Source: an uncultured Opitutales bacterium (lineage in GTDB: Bacteria; Verrucomicrobiota; Verrucomicrobiia; Opitutales; Intestinicryptomonadaceae). From it: 64,000 bases of DNA. The stretch lies in the NCBI GenBank assembly GCA_934613645.1, contig CAKTTC010000005.1:62001-126000 (forward strand), written 5' to 3'. Numbering within the stretch: position 1 is the first letter of the stretch; each line of letters starts with the position of its first letter. Below the pieces are notes generated by a model that searched no databases, had not been told where the DNA came from, and worked only from the letters and a program-made list of their open reading frames with translations. Shown one piece after another: positions 39,446-47,705 of this stretch. The translations under genes were made by a program, and so were the position numbers.

Positions 39446-40546
39446 ATGAATCATAACCCTAACAATAAAAAAGGTATCCCGCAACAAATTGCGGGAAGTG
39501 TAGAAAACATAAAACACGCGATTAAGGAAAACTGCAATCACGTCTTAAATGCGGAGAAATTCATAGAGAAAGGAAAAAGTTGCATCTTTGACTTGTGCGT
39601 AGACCTTGTCTTGCTTGCCCGTTCGGTGAAGCAAAATCCCACATATGGGTGGTTGTGCGATGAGGTGTTTTGTCTTGATCAGAAAGAGGGCTGTCCCGTT
39701 AAGCCGGACATATACAAAATCGCAAAGTCGCTCGGAGAAGTCTGTGTTAAGTTCCAATCGCCGCAAAAGGAAAACTTGCGCAAAGTTGGATGTTCGCGTT
39801 GGCAGACAATACGAAAGGCATTGGCTCGCTATCCAAAAGACAAGCGCGATGAGATTTTGAATTCGTTGGCATCAGCCTCTTTTGACGAATGCGGGGAGGC
39901 ATTGACACAAAAAGTCAACGCTACCGCAGCCGCCGCAAATATACAACTCGTGCAAAAGGAGAAAAGTGAACGGCAAAAGGTGAGGGATTCTTTTTACGCA
40001 ACTCTAAAAAATATAACGGACGATACCCAGTTAAAGGCTTTGGAGCTGTATTTAGCTAACTTCAATGCCCCAAAGGTTGCGATGCAAAACGATACTGCCG
40101 AGGAGGTGGAAGAAGCCCTCGTTGCGCAACCGCAAAAATCGTCGCCCAAAAAATCGGCTACGCCGAATCAAACGCCAATGGAGGAAGACTTGGGTATTTC
40201 AATACCAAACCCCCAGAGCGATAACCCTACCATAAATACCCCAGCTAATACTATTCAGCCGCAGGAAAACCCAACGAACCCTTTCCCTATTCTTGACGGA
40301 CTTAGCGACCGTGAAAAGGCGGAAAAGATTCGGGTGTGGCTAACGAGACTTGAAGGGCGCGAAGCATACAAGCGAGATGCAAACAGCTACGAAATGAAAA
40401 TCGCGTGGGCCGTCGCAAAAGGAAGGATACCACCGCAGGAAGTTTCCGCACTAAAAACACACGAAGACCTTCGCAAATTGGCGGAGGCGAAGTCCTACCG
40501 TCAATTTATCCCGATGCAAGATAAAGGCGATTACCCCAATCCGTAA
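39446..40546 (+). CDS. Unknown DNA-element protein upstream of the integrase
   Basis: 366 residues. The N-terminal 220 residues are helical and polar (MNHNPNNKKGIPQQIAGSV, IYKIAKSLGEVCVKFQ, RWQTIRKALARYPKDKRDEILNSL), the middle is a Pro/Asn/Gln linker, and the end is a small helical domain (KIRVWLTRLEGREAYKRDANSYEMKIAWAVAKGRIPPQEVSAL). No motif allows a function call. A TATAAT-like box at about 39432 and AAGGA before the ATG suggest its own promoter in the relaxase intergenic region. Its position between oriT-like DNA and the integrase suggests an element-maintenance or transfer role. Confidence 0.65.
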   Translation: MNHNPNNKKGIPQQIAGSVENIKHAIKENCNHVLNAEKFIEKGKSCIFDLCVDLVLLARSVKQNPTYGWLCDEVFCLDQKEGCPVKPDIYKIAKSLGEVCVKFQSPQKENLRKVGCSRWQTIRKALARYPKDKRDEILNSLASASFDECGEALTQKVNATAAAANIQLVQKEKSERQKVRDSFYATLKNITDDTQLKALELYLANFNAPKVAMQNDTAEEVEEALVAQPQKSSPKKSATPNQTPMEEDLGISIPNPQSDNPTINTPANTIQPQENPTNPFPILDGLSDREKAEKIRVWLTRLEGREAYKRDANSYEMKIAWAVAKGRIPPQEVSALKTHEDLRKLAEAKSYRQFIPMQDKGDYPNP

Positions 40547-40577
40547 ATTTTGACTGGCACTGACTAAGCTCATATTC

Positions 40578-41741
40578 ATGAGAAAAAGTTCAGTCCAAAT
40601 TGTTGTTCGGAAAAATCGTCCCACTCCGTTTACAGTCAAGTTCCGCGAAATGGGGCAGCGAAAAACGCTCGCCTTCAAAACGCGGAGCGAGGCGGAAATT
40701 TTCGCAAACACCCTTGAACGCTCAAAACGCCTGCCCGATGACGTAATGTTAAATTCGTCAGACCTAATGGCGTTTATGCGTTTGAAGTCGGCTTGTGAAG
40801 CGGGCGGGGTTTCGCTTGAAGCGGGAGTTGAAAAGGCGATATCTTCGTTTATCACGCCCAACGACTACATAAACGGCGGATTGTCTCTTGCCGCCGCGCT
40901 TGAAAAATTCGTAAAGACACGGGAAGCCCTTAACTCGCGCAGTTCAACAATAGCCGATTACAGCACATACATCGCCAAAGCCCAAAATTTTTTCGGGGCA
41001 AACAGGGCTATAAAGACAATCACCAAGCGCGATTTGAACGCGTTGCTTGACGCGCAGGAACGTCTTTCTGTGAAGAAAGCTTTGTGCGTGAAGCTCAGAA
41101 TTTTCTTCAAATATTTCCGCCAAAAGGAGTGGATTGACGAAAATGTTGCCGAAACGCTTACGGTTGAATCTCGCAGGAGGGACGAAGAAAATCCCACGAT
41201 TCTCACGCCCGAACAGACCGCGCTTGTTTTCAAGTCGTTGCCGAACGATTCGGATGTTTTGGCATGCTACGCCTTGTGGGCATTCGCGGGGTTGCGTCCC
41301 GAAGAAGTATGTCCGAAAGACAAAAAGGGGCGGCTTGAATGGAGCGCAATCAATTTCAACGAACACGTCATTACCGTTTGCGGAAGCGTTTCAAAGGTGC
41401 GCAAAAATCGCAAACTGCAAAACCTGCCCGAAAATCTTTGGCGGTTCTTGGAGCTGACTCCGCCCGAAAAGCGGATCGGCGCGGTATGCACGAAATCGTA
41501 TTCAACAATGCGCAGAATCCGCCGCAAAATTCCCATTGAATTGCCGAAGGACATTTTCCGCCATTCGTTCGCCACATACGGTTACTATAAATACGATCCG
41601 AAAGACCTGATTGTTATGATGGGGCATCTTCGCGGTTTTACTACTTTTGAGAAACACTATATGGGGCTTGCCGACAGGGCATCCGCCGAAAAATATTTTG
41701 CCATTATGCCGCAAAAAGATTCGGACACGCCTAAACTATGA
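40578..41741 (+). CDS. int: Tyrosine recombinase/integrase
   Basis: 387 residues. An N-terminal arm-type domain (VQIVVRKNRPTPFTVKFREMG...) is followed by a SAM-like core-binding domain (about 105-195) and the catalytic domain. Active-site residues are Arg240 in FAGLRPEEV, Lys276, Arg328 in DIFRHSFATYG, His350 in MMGHLRG and the nucleophile Tyr361 in EKHYMG. The usual histidine three residues before Arg328 (HxLR box) is Asp325 here. It should integrate and excise the 21-kb element. A small helix-turn-helix gene follows after 3 nt. The tRNA-Val gene 1 kb to the right is the likely target. Confidence 0.92.
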   Translation: MRKSSVQIVVRKNRPTPFTVKFREMGQRKTLAFKTRSEAEIFANTLERSKRLPDDVMLNSSDLMAFMRLKSACEAGGVSLEAGVEKAISSFITPNDYINGGLSLAAALEKFVKTREALNSRSSTIADYSTYIAKAQNFFGANRAIKTITKRDLNALLDAQERLSVKKALCVKLRIFFKYFRQKEWIDENVAETLTVESRRRDEENPTILTPEQTALVFKSLPNDSDVLACYALWAFAGLRPEEVCPKDKKGRLEWSAINFNEHVITVCGSVSKVRKNRKLQNLPENLWRFLELTPPEKRIGAVCTKSYSTMRRIRRKIPIELPKDIFRHSFATYGYYKYDPKDLIVMMGHLRGFTTFEKHYMGLADRASAEKYFAIMPQKDSDTPKL

Positions 41742-41744
41742 GGA

Positions 41745-42041
41745 ATGAAAAAGCCAAATATGGATAACGACCAAATCGAAATGATAATTCGCGCGATTCT
41801 CTCGCGTCCCGAATTCATCAGGGCAGTTGCCGCCGAGCTGAACAATTTCAAGTCAATCGGCAAACCCGATAAAATTGACATCTACCAAGCGCAGCGGATA
41901 TTGAAATGCTCAAATCGCACGGTTCACACATTGCGCAAGCTTTACCCCGAAATTGTCTCGGGCGGAGAACACTCGCACAAATACGACCGCTCGGCAGTGG
42001 AGCGCGTCGCCCAAATCCGCTCCGAACGGTATTTGAGATAG
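41745..42041 (+). CDS. Small helix-turn-helix protein, possible excisionase
   Basis: 98 residues starting 3 nt after the integrase stop. The second half (IDIYQAQRILKCSNRTVHTLRKLYPEIVSGGEHSHKYDRSAVERVAQIR) reads as a MerR/excisionase-like winged helix-turn-helix; the first half is a helical extension. Excisionases bend DNA at the attachment site and set the direction of recombination. The gene position directly after the integrase fits that role. The function is inferred; it could also be a simple regulator. Confidence 0.65.
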   Translation: MKKPNMDNDQIEMIIRAILSRPEFIRAVAAELNNFKSIGKPDKIDIYQAQRILKCSNRTVHTLRKLYPEIVSGGEHSHKYDRSAVERVAQIRSERYLR

Positions 42042-42052
42042 CAGGCTGCTTT

Positions 42053-42112
42053 TATAATGCTTTACAAAACATACAAAATGGCAGATATTTGTATTGTTTA
42101 TAAAGCATTATA
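42053..42112. repeat. 60-bp imperfect inverted repeat next to the integrase/excisionase genes
   Basis: TATAATGCTTTACAAAACA... on the left and ...TTGTTTATAAAGCATTATA on the right form arms of about 25 bp with a 10-bp centre. It starts 12 bp after the small helix-turn-helix gene. It may be a terminator for the integrase operon, or an excisionase/recombinase binding site near the element end. Confidence 0.6.
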
Positions 42113-42756
42113 GAAAAAGGTAAAAATTTCCGTGTTTAAACGGATTTCTTTATTGCGCTGATAACTTACACCGAATCCTCCTAAGTAAATAGTAAACACG
42201 GAGGATGTGATAAATCCGACCCTGTTTGCCGATTGTGAGTTGTAGAATTATATATTGTTGTGTTTTATGATAATTATATTATGATAAATAGTTGTCGTAA
42301 ATATTAAGTAAAACTCATTTGTTTTTTAGCTTGTAATCGGAGAGTGTGTTACGATGTTTTTAATTCGGATTGAATGTAGAAGATGGATTCAATGCGTCTT
42401 TGCTCGCTAATTGAAATTTTAAAAATCGGCGAATTAATCGCCTTTGAGATTCTTGCGGCCTTCCCGCCGCCATGGATTGGGCGAAGTAGGTTCGCGTTTT
42501 ATGCGAATTTTGCCGAAATTTACCGTTTTCTCTTCTTGTGCTGGAACTCGCTTATCATCAGAGAAATAAGCTCGGTTGTCGTTTGGTTGCACTTTCGGCG
42601 AAAATCGGGCTTTTCGTCGGCGCGTTTATCAACGACTTACGTCGTCAAAATCGCCCGCGAAGCTCGGTAAATACAGGTATTGTGTCTCTAAAAACTGAAA
42701 AAGTGTGTTTTTCGGCAACCAAGTCGGCGAGCTAATGTGAGCTTACGAAAAACAAA
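42113..42756. other. Non-coding stretch between the element genes and tRNA-Val
   Basis: About 640 bp. The first third is AT-rich and holds CCGTGTTTA...TAAACACGG repeats (about 42130-42200). The rest contains frames with no family resemblance and no ribosome binding site. It probably includes the right end of the integrated element, but no duplicated attachment sequence was found within the window. Confidence 0.4.
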
Positions 42757-42788
42757 AAGCCGTAAGTTGTTGAACTTACGGCTTTTCA
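42757..42788 (-). terminator. Rho-independent terminator of tRNA-Val
   Basis: AAAAGCCGTAAGTT and AACTTACGGCTTTT form a perfect 14-bp stem with a 4-nt loop. On the minus strand it lies 2 nt after the tRNA 3' end and continues into T-rich sequence. Confidence 0.85.
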
Positions 42789-42790
42789 AA

Positions 42791-42867
42791 TGGTGGGAGT
42801 AGCAGAACTCGAATCTGCGACCCCTTGCGTGTCATGCAAGTGCTCTAACCAACTGAGCTATACCCCC
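42791..42867 (-). tRNA. tRNA-Val (GAC anticodon)
   Basis: The minus strand folds as a cloverleaf: acceptor GGGGGTA with TACTCCC, D-arm with AGCTCAGTTGGTTAGAGC, anticodon arm CTTGC-ATGACAC-GCAAG with GAC at the centre, and T-arm with GGTTCGAGTC-like AGATTCGAGTTCT. CCA is encoded. Its 3' end faces the mobile element, the usual orientation of an integrase target. Confidence 0.93.
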
Positions 42868-43150
42868 GTTAATTAAAGCACGCATTCAATCACTTTTATT
42901 CCCCGCTTTGCAAGCTTTTTTTAAAACTTTTTCTACGCAAAAGTTTTCAACTGTCCGATTTCTTTTTCTTTCGCAAGAAATCAACGTCTCTGGCAGGTCG
43001 TTCGGGGCGGCGCAATGGCGGAGGCAACTCATTGGAAATTATTTACTACGCGCTTCAGGCGTTTTTTCAAGCCACTCGGCGGTCGGCTCTTTCGTCCGCG
43101 CAAAAAATTCCGATACGGAACAAAAGCTATTTTTCAGGGTCAAGTATAGA

Positions 43151-43789
43151 ATGAGGACATTTTACAGGTGTGCTATTTTTGCGGTTTGCGCCGCATCGGC
43201 ATTCTACATCTCGGGCTGCGTAAGTATGCCCGAAACTGAGCGCGAACTTGCCGAAGGGCGCGCCGAAGCCGCAAAGCTTGCGGGGCGCGACATTGCCGAC
43301 ATCAAAATGCGCACGCCCGACAACGTTTCCAAAAGCGACATTTCCGTCGAAAAGCTCTACAAAGAGCTGCAGTTCAATCCCGACGGCGCGGGCATTTACT
43401 CTGTTGCGTTGCGAGACGTTATCGGCGCGCACTACGCCCGCATTTTCAAGGACGAAGCAGTCAAGCGCGTCGCCGAGCTTTTCCCGAACATAGAACCTAC
43501 CGACAACGAAGCCGACGCCTTTCGGCACGCCTATTTCAGCTTCCGCCTCGCCGACAAAATCGGCGACAAGCGCGCCAAGGCGTTCACCGACGCCTACGAA
43601 ATATCGAACCTGAACAAGCTGGGCGGCCGCTGTATGGATTTATGGAACAACCGCGAGGGGCGCAAAATGTGTGCGGAAACAAAGGGCGAAAAAGTCTCCG
43701 ACAGGCGCGCGCTTGCCGAAAAACGCGCTTTGGACGCCATAAAAAGCGGACGGCTTGTTGTAAAGCCTTTCGAATTGGAGCTTGAATAA
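43151..43789 (+). CDS. Lipoprotein with a DUF6973-like domain
   Basis: 212 residues from the ATG at 43151; a longer frame begins at 42908 but runs through non-coding DNA. The start has a lipoprotein signal peptide (FAVCAASAFYISGC). The core EADAFRHAYFSFRLADKIGDKRAKAFTDAYE...MDLWNNREGR resembles the DUF6973 family, small domains with a HxxF/WNN pattern found in phage- and toxin-associated proteins. The role here is unknown; it should sit at the periplasmic face of a membrane. Single gene between tRNA-Val and a convergent esterase. Confidence 0.7.
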   Translation: MRTFYRCAIFAVCAASAFYISGCVSMPETERELAEGRAEAAKLAGRDIADIKMRTPDNVSKSDISVEKLYKELQFNPDGAGIYSVALRDVIGAHYARIFKDEAVKRVAELFPNIEPTDNEADAFRHAYFSFRLADKIGDKRAKAFTDAYEISNLNKLGGRCMDLWNNREGRKMCAETKGEKVSDRRALAEKRALDAIKSGRLVVKPFELELE

Positions 43790-43926
43790 CCCCGCGCGAT
43801 TTCCCCGAAGCAGCCCCGCGTCCTTTCGCTCCTTTCCTTTCTCCTCCTTCCCCGCGCCGACAGTGCGCAAAAAGGCGGTCGAACATCTTCAACCGCCGCG
43901 CAAAATTCTACAGTCTTCAGCTTCGT

Positions 43927-44826
43927 TTAGAAGCCGCGCTCTTTCAAGTATTCCGCAAGAAGTTCGAACATTGCGGGGTCTTTGTAGCCGTGCTTACCTT
44001 TCGAAATCATGTGCAATTCCGCGGGAACGCCGAATTTTTTCAGCGCAAGGTAGTAGGCAATGGAAGCGTCTACATACGGGTCGAACTGCGACTGCGTGAT
44101 GAACGCGGGCGGCGTATCTTTGTCAACAACGTTCCAATCGGCTATTGCGTATTTTTCGGAATAGTCTTCCGACTTCGTTTTCGGCTTGCCCATACGCCTG
44201 TCTTTTTCGGGCTGCGAGCAATACGCGGGATAAATCAGAACCGCGCAATCGGGGCGCGCGGAAAGCTTGTCGGCTTCGTCGAGCGGCGCGTATGAGTCGG
44301 TTTTGAAATTCGTAGCAGCCCTTGCGGAGAGGCTTGCCCCCGCCGAGAAGCCCATAATTGCGACCTTCTCGGGGTTGACGTTCCACTTCTTTGCGTTTGC
44401 GCGAACCAAGCGGATTGCGCGCTGCGCGTCCATAAGCGCGCCGTCGAAGTTTTGCGGAACGCGGTATTCAAGCACTGCGGCGGAAATTCCCTTTTCGTTG
44501 AGAAACTTTGCAACTTTCGTGCCTTCGCGCCAAACAGTCCAAAGGTTGGAATAGCCGCCGCCGGGGCAGACAATAACAAGCCCGCCGTCTTTTTTGGCGT
44601 TCTTTGCGGGATAGAACGAAAGCGTCGCATTTTTGACGTTTATGCGCTCGGGCGTATGCTTGCTTTTCGAGTAATCCAAAGGCTCGGTCGTCCCCCCGGG
44701 CATTTGAACGCCCTCCCAAATTTTCAGCACCTGCGCGGGCGGATAAATTTTTCCTTTGTCTTGGTTCGCGCACAAAAAGGCGCAAGCCAAGCAAACCGAC
44801 ATCACTATAGAAAGCATTTTTTTCAT
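43927..44826 (-). CDS. Secreted alpha/beta-hydrolase, acetylxylan-esterase-like
   Basis: 299 residues with a signal peptide (MKKMLSIVMSVCLACAFLCA). The hydrolase core contains VIVCPGGGYSNL (oxyanion region), AIMGFSAGASLSA with nucleophile Ser161, a likely Asp in QSQFDPYVDAS and His in KGKHGYKD near the end. The layout matches small esterases of the BD-FAE/acetylxylan-esterase type that remove acetyl or feruloyl groups from plant polysaccharides. The substrate is inferred only from family resemblance. It is transcribed alone, divergent from the Bcr/CflA gene. Confidence 0.8.
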   Translation of the reverse strand: MKKMLSIVMSVCLACAFLCANQDKGKIYPPAQVLKIWEGVQMPGGTTEPLDYSKSKHTPERINVKNATLSFYPAKNAKKDGGLVIVCPGGGYSNLWTVWREGTKVAKFLNEKGISAAVLEYRVPQNFDGALMDAQRAIRLVRANAKKWNVNPEKVAIMGFSAGASLSARAATNFKTDSYAPLDEADKLSARPDCAVLIYPAYCSQPEKDRRMGKPKTKSEDYSEKYAIADWNVVDKDTPPAFITQSQFDPYVDASIAYYLALKKFGVPAELHMISKGKHGYKDPAMFELLAEYLKERGF

Positions 44827-44924
44827 ACACTTCCACCATACAACCGCGACGCGTTCCAGTCAAGACCTTTGGCAAATTATACTTGCCAAGCGCACAGCCG
44901 CGCCCAAAATGGGCGGAATAGACT

Positions 44925-46112
44925 ATGAAAAACAAGGCGTTTTTTCTGATTACCTTGGCGGCGTTGTCGGCGTTCGGCCCGTTCGTTACCGACATGTATT
45001 TGCCCGCCCTCCCGATTTTGCCCGAAGCGTTTTCAACAACCGCATTTTGGGTTCAAATGAGCATGAGCGTTTGTATGTTCGGGCTTGCGTTCGGGCAGAT
45101 TTTCATAGGCCCGCTCAGCGACAAGTTCGGGCGAAGAGTGCCGCTGTTGGCTTCAATGTGGCTGTTTGTTGCGGCGTCGGCGGGGTGTGTTTTTGCCTCC
45201 GACATATACTTCTTTGTTGCGATGCGTTTCCTGCAGGGGGTTGCGGGAGCGGGCGGGATAGTGCTTTCGCGCTCGATTTCCTCCGACAACTACTCGGGAA
45301 TGGAGCTTGCCCGATTCTTGGCGTTGCTTGCGGCGGTTCACAGCATTGCGCCAGTTGCCGCTCCCGTTGTGGGCGGGGCAACGCTTACGATTTTCTCTTG
45401 GCGGACGATTTTTGCAATACTGCTTGCGCTCGGGGTTGCGCTGCTGTGGGCGTCGTCCTGCGTGGGCGAATCGCTCGCGCCCGAGCGGAGGTCGAAGCTG
45501 CGCGCAACCGAGCTGTTCGGGCTTTATAAAAACGTCTTTGCCGACAAAGTTGCGCTCTCCTACATTCTGCAACAGGGCGCGATGTCGGGAATTTTGTTTG
45601 CGTATATTTCGGCGTCGCCGTTCTTGTTCCAGAACGTTTACGGGCTTTCGCCGATGGCATTCAGCGCGGTGTTCGCCCTCAACGCGGTAGGCATAGGGGT
45701 TGGCTCGGCGTTGTCGGCAAAAGTCGGGCAGCGGCGCACGGCGGTTGTTGCGGGCGGAACGGGCATTTTGTGCGCGGCAGTTGCGGAGGGCGCACTCGTG
45801 TTCTCGGGCGCGGGTGTGGTTTTTGTGGAAACAATGCTGTGGATTATGATGTTCATGTTCGGGCTTGCCGCGCCGTCGGCGGCGGCAATCGTCTTGGACA
45901 GCCAGCGCGAAAACGCGGGCACGGCGGCGGCGTTGCTGGGCGCGCTTCCGTTTTTGCTCGGCGGGCTTGCCGCGCCATGCGTGGGGCTTGGGGGAATCGA
46001 CGTTTCGTTCCCCGCGATAATAATTTTCTGCGGAATTTTCGCGGCGGCGTTGTCTTTAATTGCAAGGAATTACCAGATTAAATTCGGGCCGAATACGCGC
46101 GCGCAAGACTGA
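44925..46112 (+). CDS. Bcr/CflA-type MFS efflux transporter
   Basis: 395 residues, twelve probable transmembrane helices. The family signature is clear: SAFGPFVTDMYLPALPILPEAF at the start and FGQIFIGPLSDKFGRRVPLL (motif A) between helices 2 and 3, with RFLQGVAGAGGIVLSRSISSDN (motif B) in helix 4. These inner-membrane antiporters export drugs such as bicyclomycin and small compounds such as cysteine; the exact substrate is unknown. It may form a short plus-strand transcription unit with the MscS-type gene 74 nt downstream. Confidence 0.88.
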   Translation: MKNKAFFLITLAALSAFGPFVTDMYLPALPILPEAFSTTAFWVQMSMSVCMFGLAFGQIFIGPLSDKFGRRVPLLASMWLFVAASAGCVFASDIYFFVAMRFLQGVAGAGGIVLSRSISSDNYSGMELARFLALLAAVHSIAPVAAPVVGGATLTIFSWRTIFAILLALGVALLWASSCVGESLAPERRSKLRATELFGLYKNVFADKVALSYILQQGAMSGILFAYISASPFLFQNVYGLSPMAFSAVFALNAVGIGVGSALSAKVGQRRTAVVAGGTGILCAAVAEGALVFSGAGVVFVETMLWIMMFMFGLAAPSAAAIVLDSQRENAGTAAALLGALPFLLGGLAAPCVGLGGIDVSFPAIIIFCGIFAAALSLIARNYQIKFGPNTRAQD

Positions 46113-46186
46113 CGCCGCTTATCGCCCGCCCGAAAAATCCGATAACATACGCGCCGCGCGGACTACGTTGCGCACACTGTTTTACT

Positions 46187-47416
46187 ATGAAAAGTTGGCT
46201 TGGCGGACACATTGACGAACGGTTTTTGTTGGGGATAGACAAAGACTTTGCGGTTGTTGTTGTTCTTATAATTGTTTCGCTTTTGGCGGCGTTTTTCGCC
46301 ACAAAGGCGGCGCACGCGTTTTTCAGGGCGATGTCAAAACGGATTGCCTCCGAAACGTATTCAAGATACGCGGAAATTTTCGGCGAACACAGAGTGCTGG
46401 AGCGCGCGTCTTCGCTTTTCGCCCCTATTTGCTTTATGGCGTTGTTCCCGTTTATGTTCCCGCGCGAGGATATAGGCGACGCCGTTTTCAACAACGTTCT
46501 GCGGATATTCTGGATATACTTCTACGTAGTCCTGTGGCGTTTTTTGGTGGTGGTAATGTCGGCGTTGAACGACGTAATTTCGGCGCGCAACAAGAAGTCG
46601 ATACGCGGGTTTATTCAGATTCTGCAATTGTCGGTTTCGGTGGTGGCTTGCATACTGATTGTGTCGGCGTTTTTGGACAAGTCGCCCGTGAAAATACTGG
46701 CGGGAGTGGGCGCGTCGGCTGCCGTTTTGATGTTCGTTTTCAAAGACGCCCTGCTCGGCTTTGTGGCGTCGATACAGCTTTCCGCCAACAGAATGCTCGA
46801 AGTCGGCGACTGGATTACAATGGACAAGTTCGACGCCGACGGAATAGTCATAGAAATAGGGCTCACCGTTGTGAAAATCCGCAACTGGGACAACACCATA
46901 GCCAACGTTCCCACATACGATTTGGTAAGCAATTCGTTCCGCAACTGGCGTTCGCTTGAACAGCTCGGCGGGCGGCGCGTTGCGCGCTGCGTGTATCTCG
47001 ACATTCAGAGCATTTCGTTCTGCACCGAAGCCGACTTGGAGCAGCTCTCCAAGTGCGAGTCAGTGCGCGACTTCATTGAAACTTCGCTCTCCGACGCCCA
47101 AACAGCCGCGGGCGAACCCGACGCCGAAGCCGCCAAACAGTCCGCGCCCGACACGCCGCTTACAAACGCCGCCGTTTTCAGAGCCTACCTTGAAAAATAC
47201 CTGCAAACGAACAGAAACGTCAGGCAGAATATGCTAAAATTTGTGCGCTATCTGCAACCGACCGAGCACGGCCTGCCGCTGCAAATGTATTTCTTCACAA
47301 CCCCCAACTGGGTGGAATACGAAAAAATCCAGTCCGACATAATTGAGCACGCGCTCGTAGCCGCGCGGCGGTTCAACCTGCGCGTATTTCAGGAGGAATC
47401 CGATTTCCGCGGCTAA
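46187..47416 (+). CDS. MscS-family mechanosensitive channel, YbdG-like
   Basis: 409 residues. Hydrophobic segments fill roughly residues 20-200, followed by the MscS pore helix and beta domain: GVGASAAVLMFVFKDALLGFVASIQLSANRMLEVGDWI, then GIVIEIGLTVVKIRNWDNTIANVPTYDLVSNSFRNW. The cytoplasmic part resembles YbdG/MscM-like channels, including the RNW end of the beta domain. These channels release solutes at hypo-osmotic shock. The Ala/Pro-rich stretch near residue 305 (TAAGEPDAEAAKQSAPD) is a variable insert. Confidence 0.85.
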   Translation: MKSWLGGHIDERFLLGIDKDFAVVVVLIIVSLLAAFFATKAAHAFFRAMSKRIASETYSRYAEIFGEHRVLERASSLFAPICFMALFPFMFPREDIGDAVFNNVLRIFWIYFYVVLWRFLVVVMSALNDVISARNKKSIRGFIQILQLSVSVVACILIVSAFLDKSPVKILAGVGASAAVLMFVFKDALLGFVASIQLSANRMLEVGDWITMDKFDADGIVIEIGLTVVKIRNWDNTIANVPTYDLVSNSFRNWRSLEQLGGRRVARCVYLDIQSISFCTEADLEQLSKCESVRDFIETSLSDAQTAAGEPDAEAAKQSAPDTPLTNAAVFRAYLEKYLQTNRNVRQNMLKFVRYLQPTEHGLPLQMYFFTTPNWVEYEKIQSDIIEHALVAARRFNLRVFQEESDFRG

Positions 47417-47659
47417 ACCAGCGCGCCGCGCCGAACGCCCCCAAAGCGAACTATTCCGCAAAAAGGAAAAGGCGCATTTGGCGGTGTGCGCGCATTAGGG
47501 CGTTTCAACCACCAAGTGGGGAGCAAACCCGCAAGGCTGCCGCGGCTTAAGCGGCGCAAATTTGCACAACGCCACCCGAAAATCCGCTCGGGCAGGAGAG
47601 ATTGCCCGCACCCGAAATTTAGCGGGTTTTTCAAAATCGGCGAAGCGCGGCACAAAAAA

Positions 47660-47681
47660 GGCGTCCCCAAACGGAGACGCC
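47660..47681 (-). terminator. Rho-independent terminator of the oxidoreductase gene
   Basis: GGCGTC and GACGCC (with inner CC/GG pairs) form a hairpin. On the minus strand it is followed by six T and lies about 25 nt after the oxidoreductase stop. The 240 bp between it and the MscS-type gene contain no recognisable gene. Confidence 0.8.
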
Positions 47682-47705
47682 AAATTTTAATTCTCGAATT
47701 CGAAA

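Noticed and set aside
42383..42735. Short plus-strand frames between the integrase genes and tRNA-Val
   Set aside because: No ribosome binding site, no family resemblance, and the composition fits non-coding DNA at an element edge.
42908..43150. 81-codon upstream extension of the DUF6973-like lipoprotein
   Set aside because: The ATG at 43151 gives a proper lipoprotein signal peptide. The extension would bury it and reads as non-coding.
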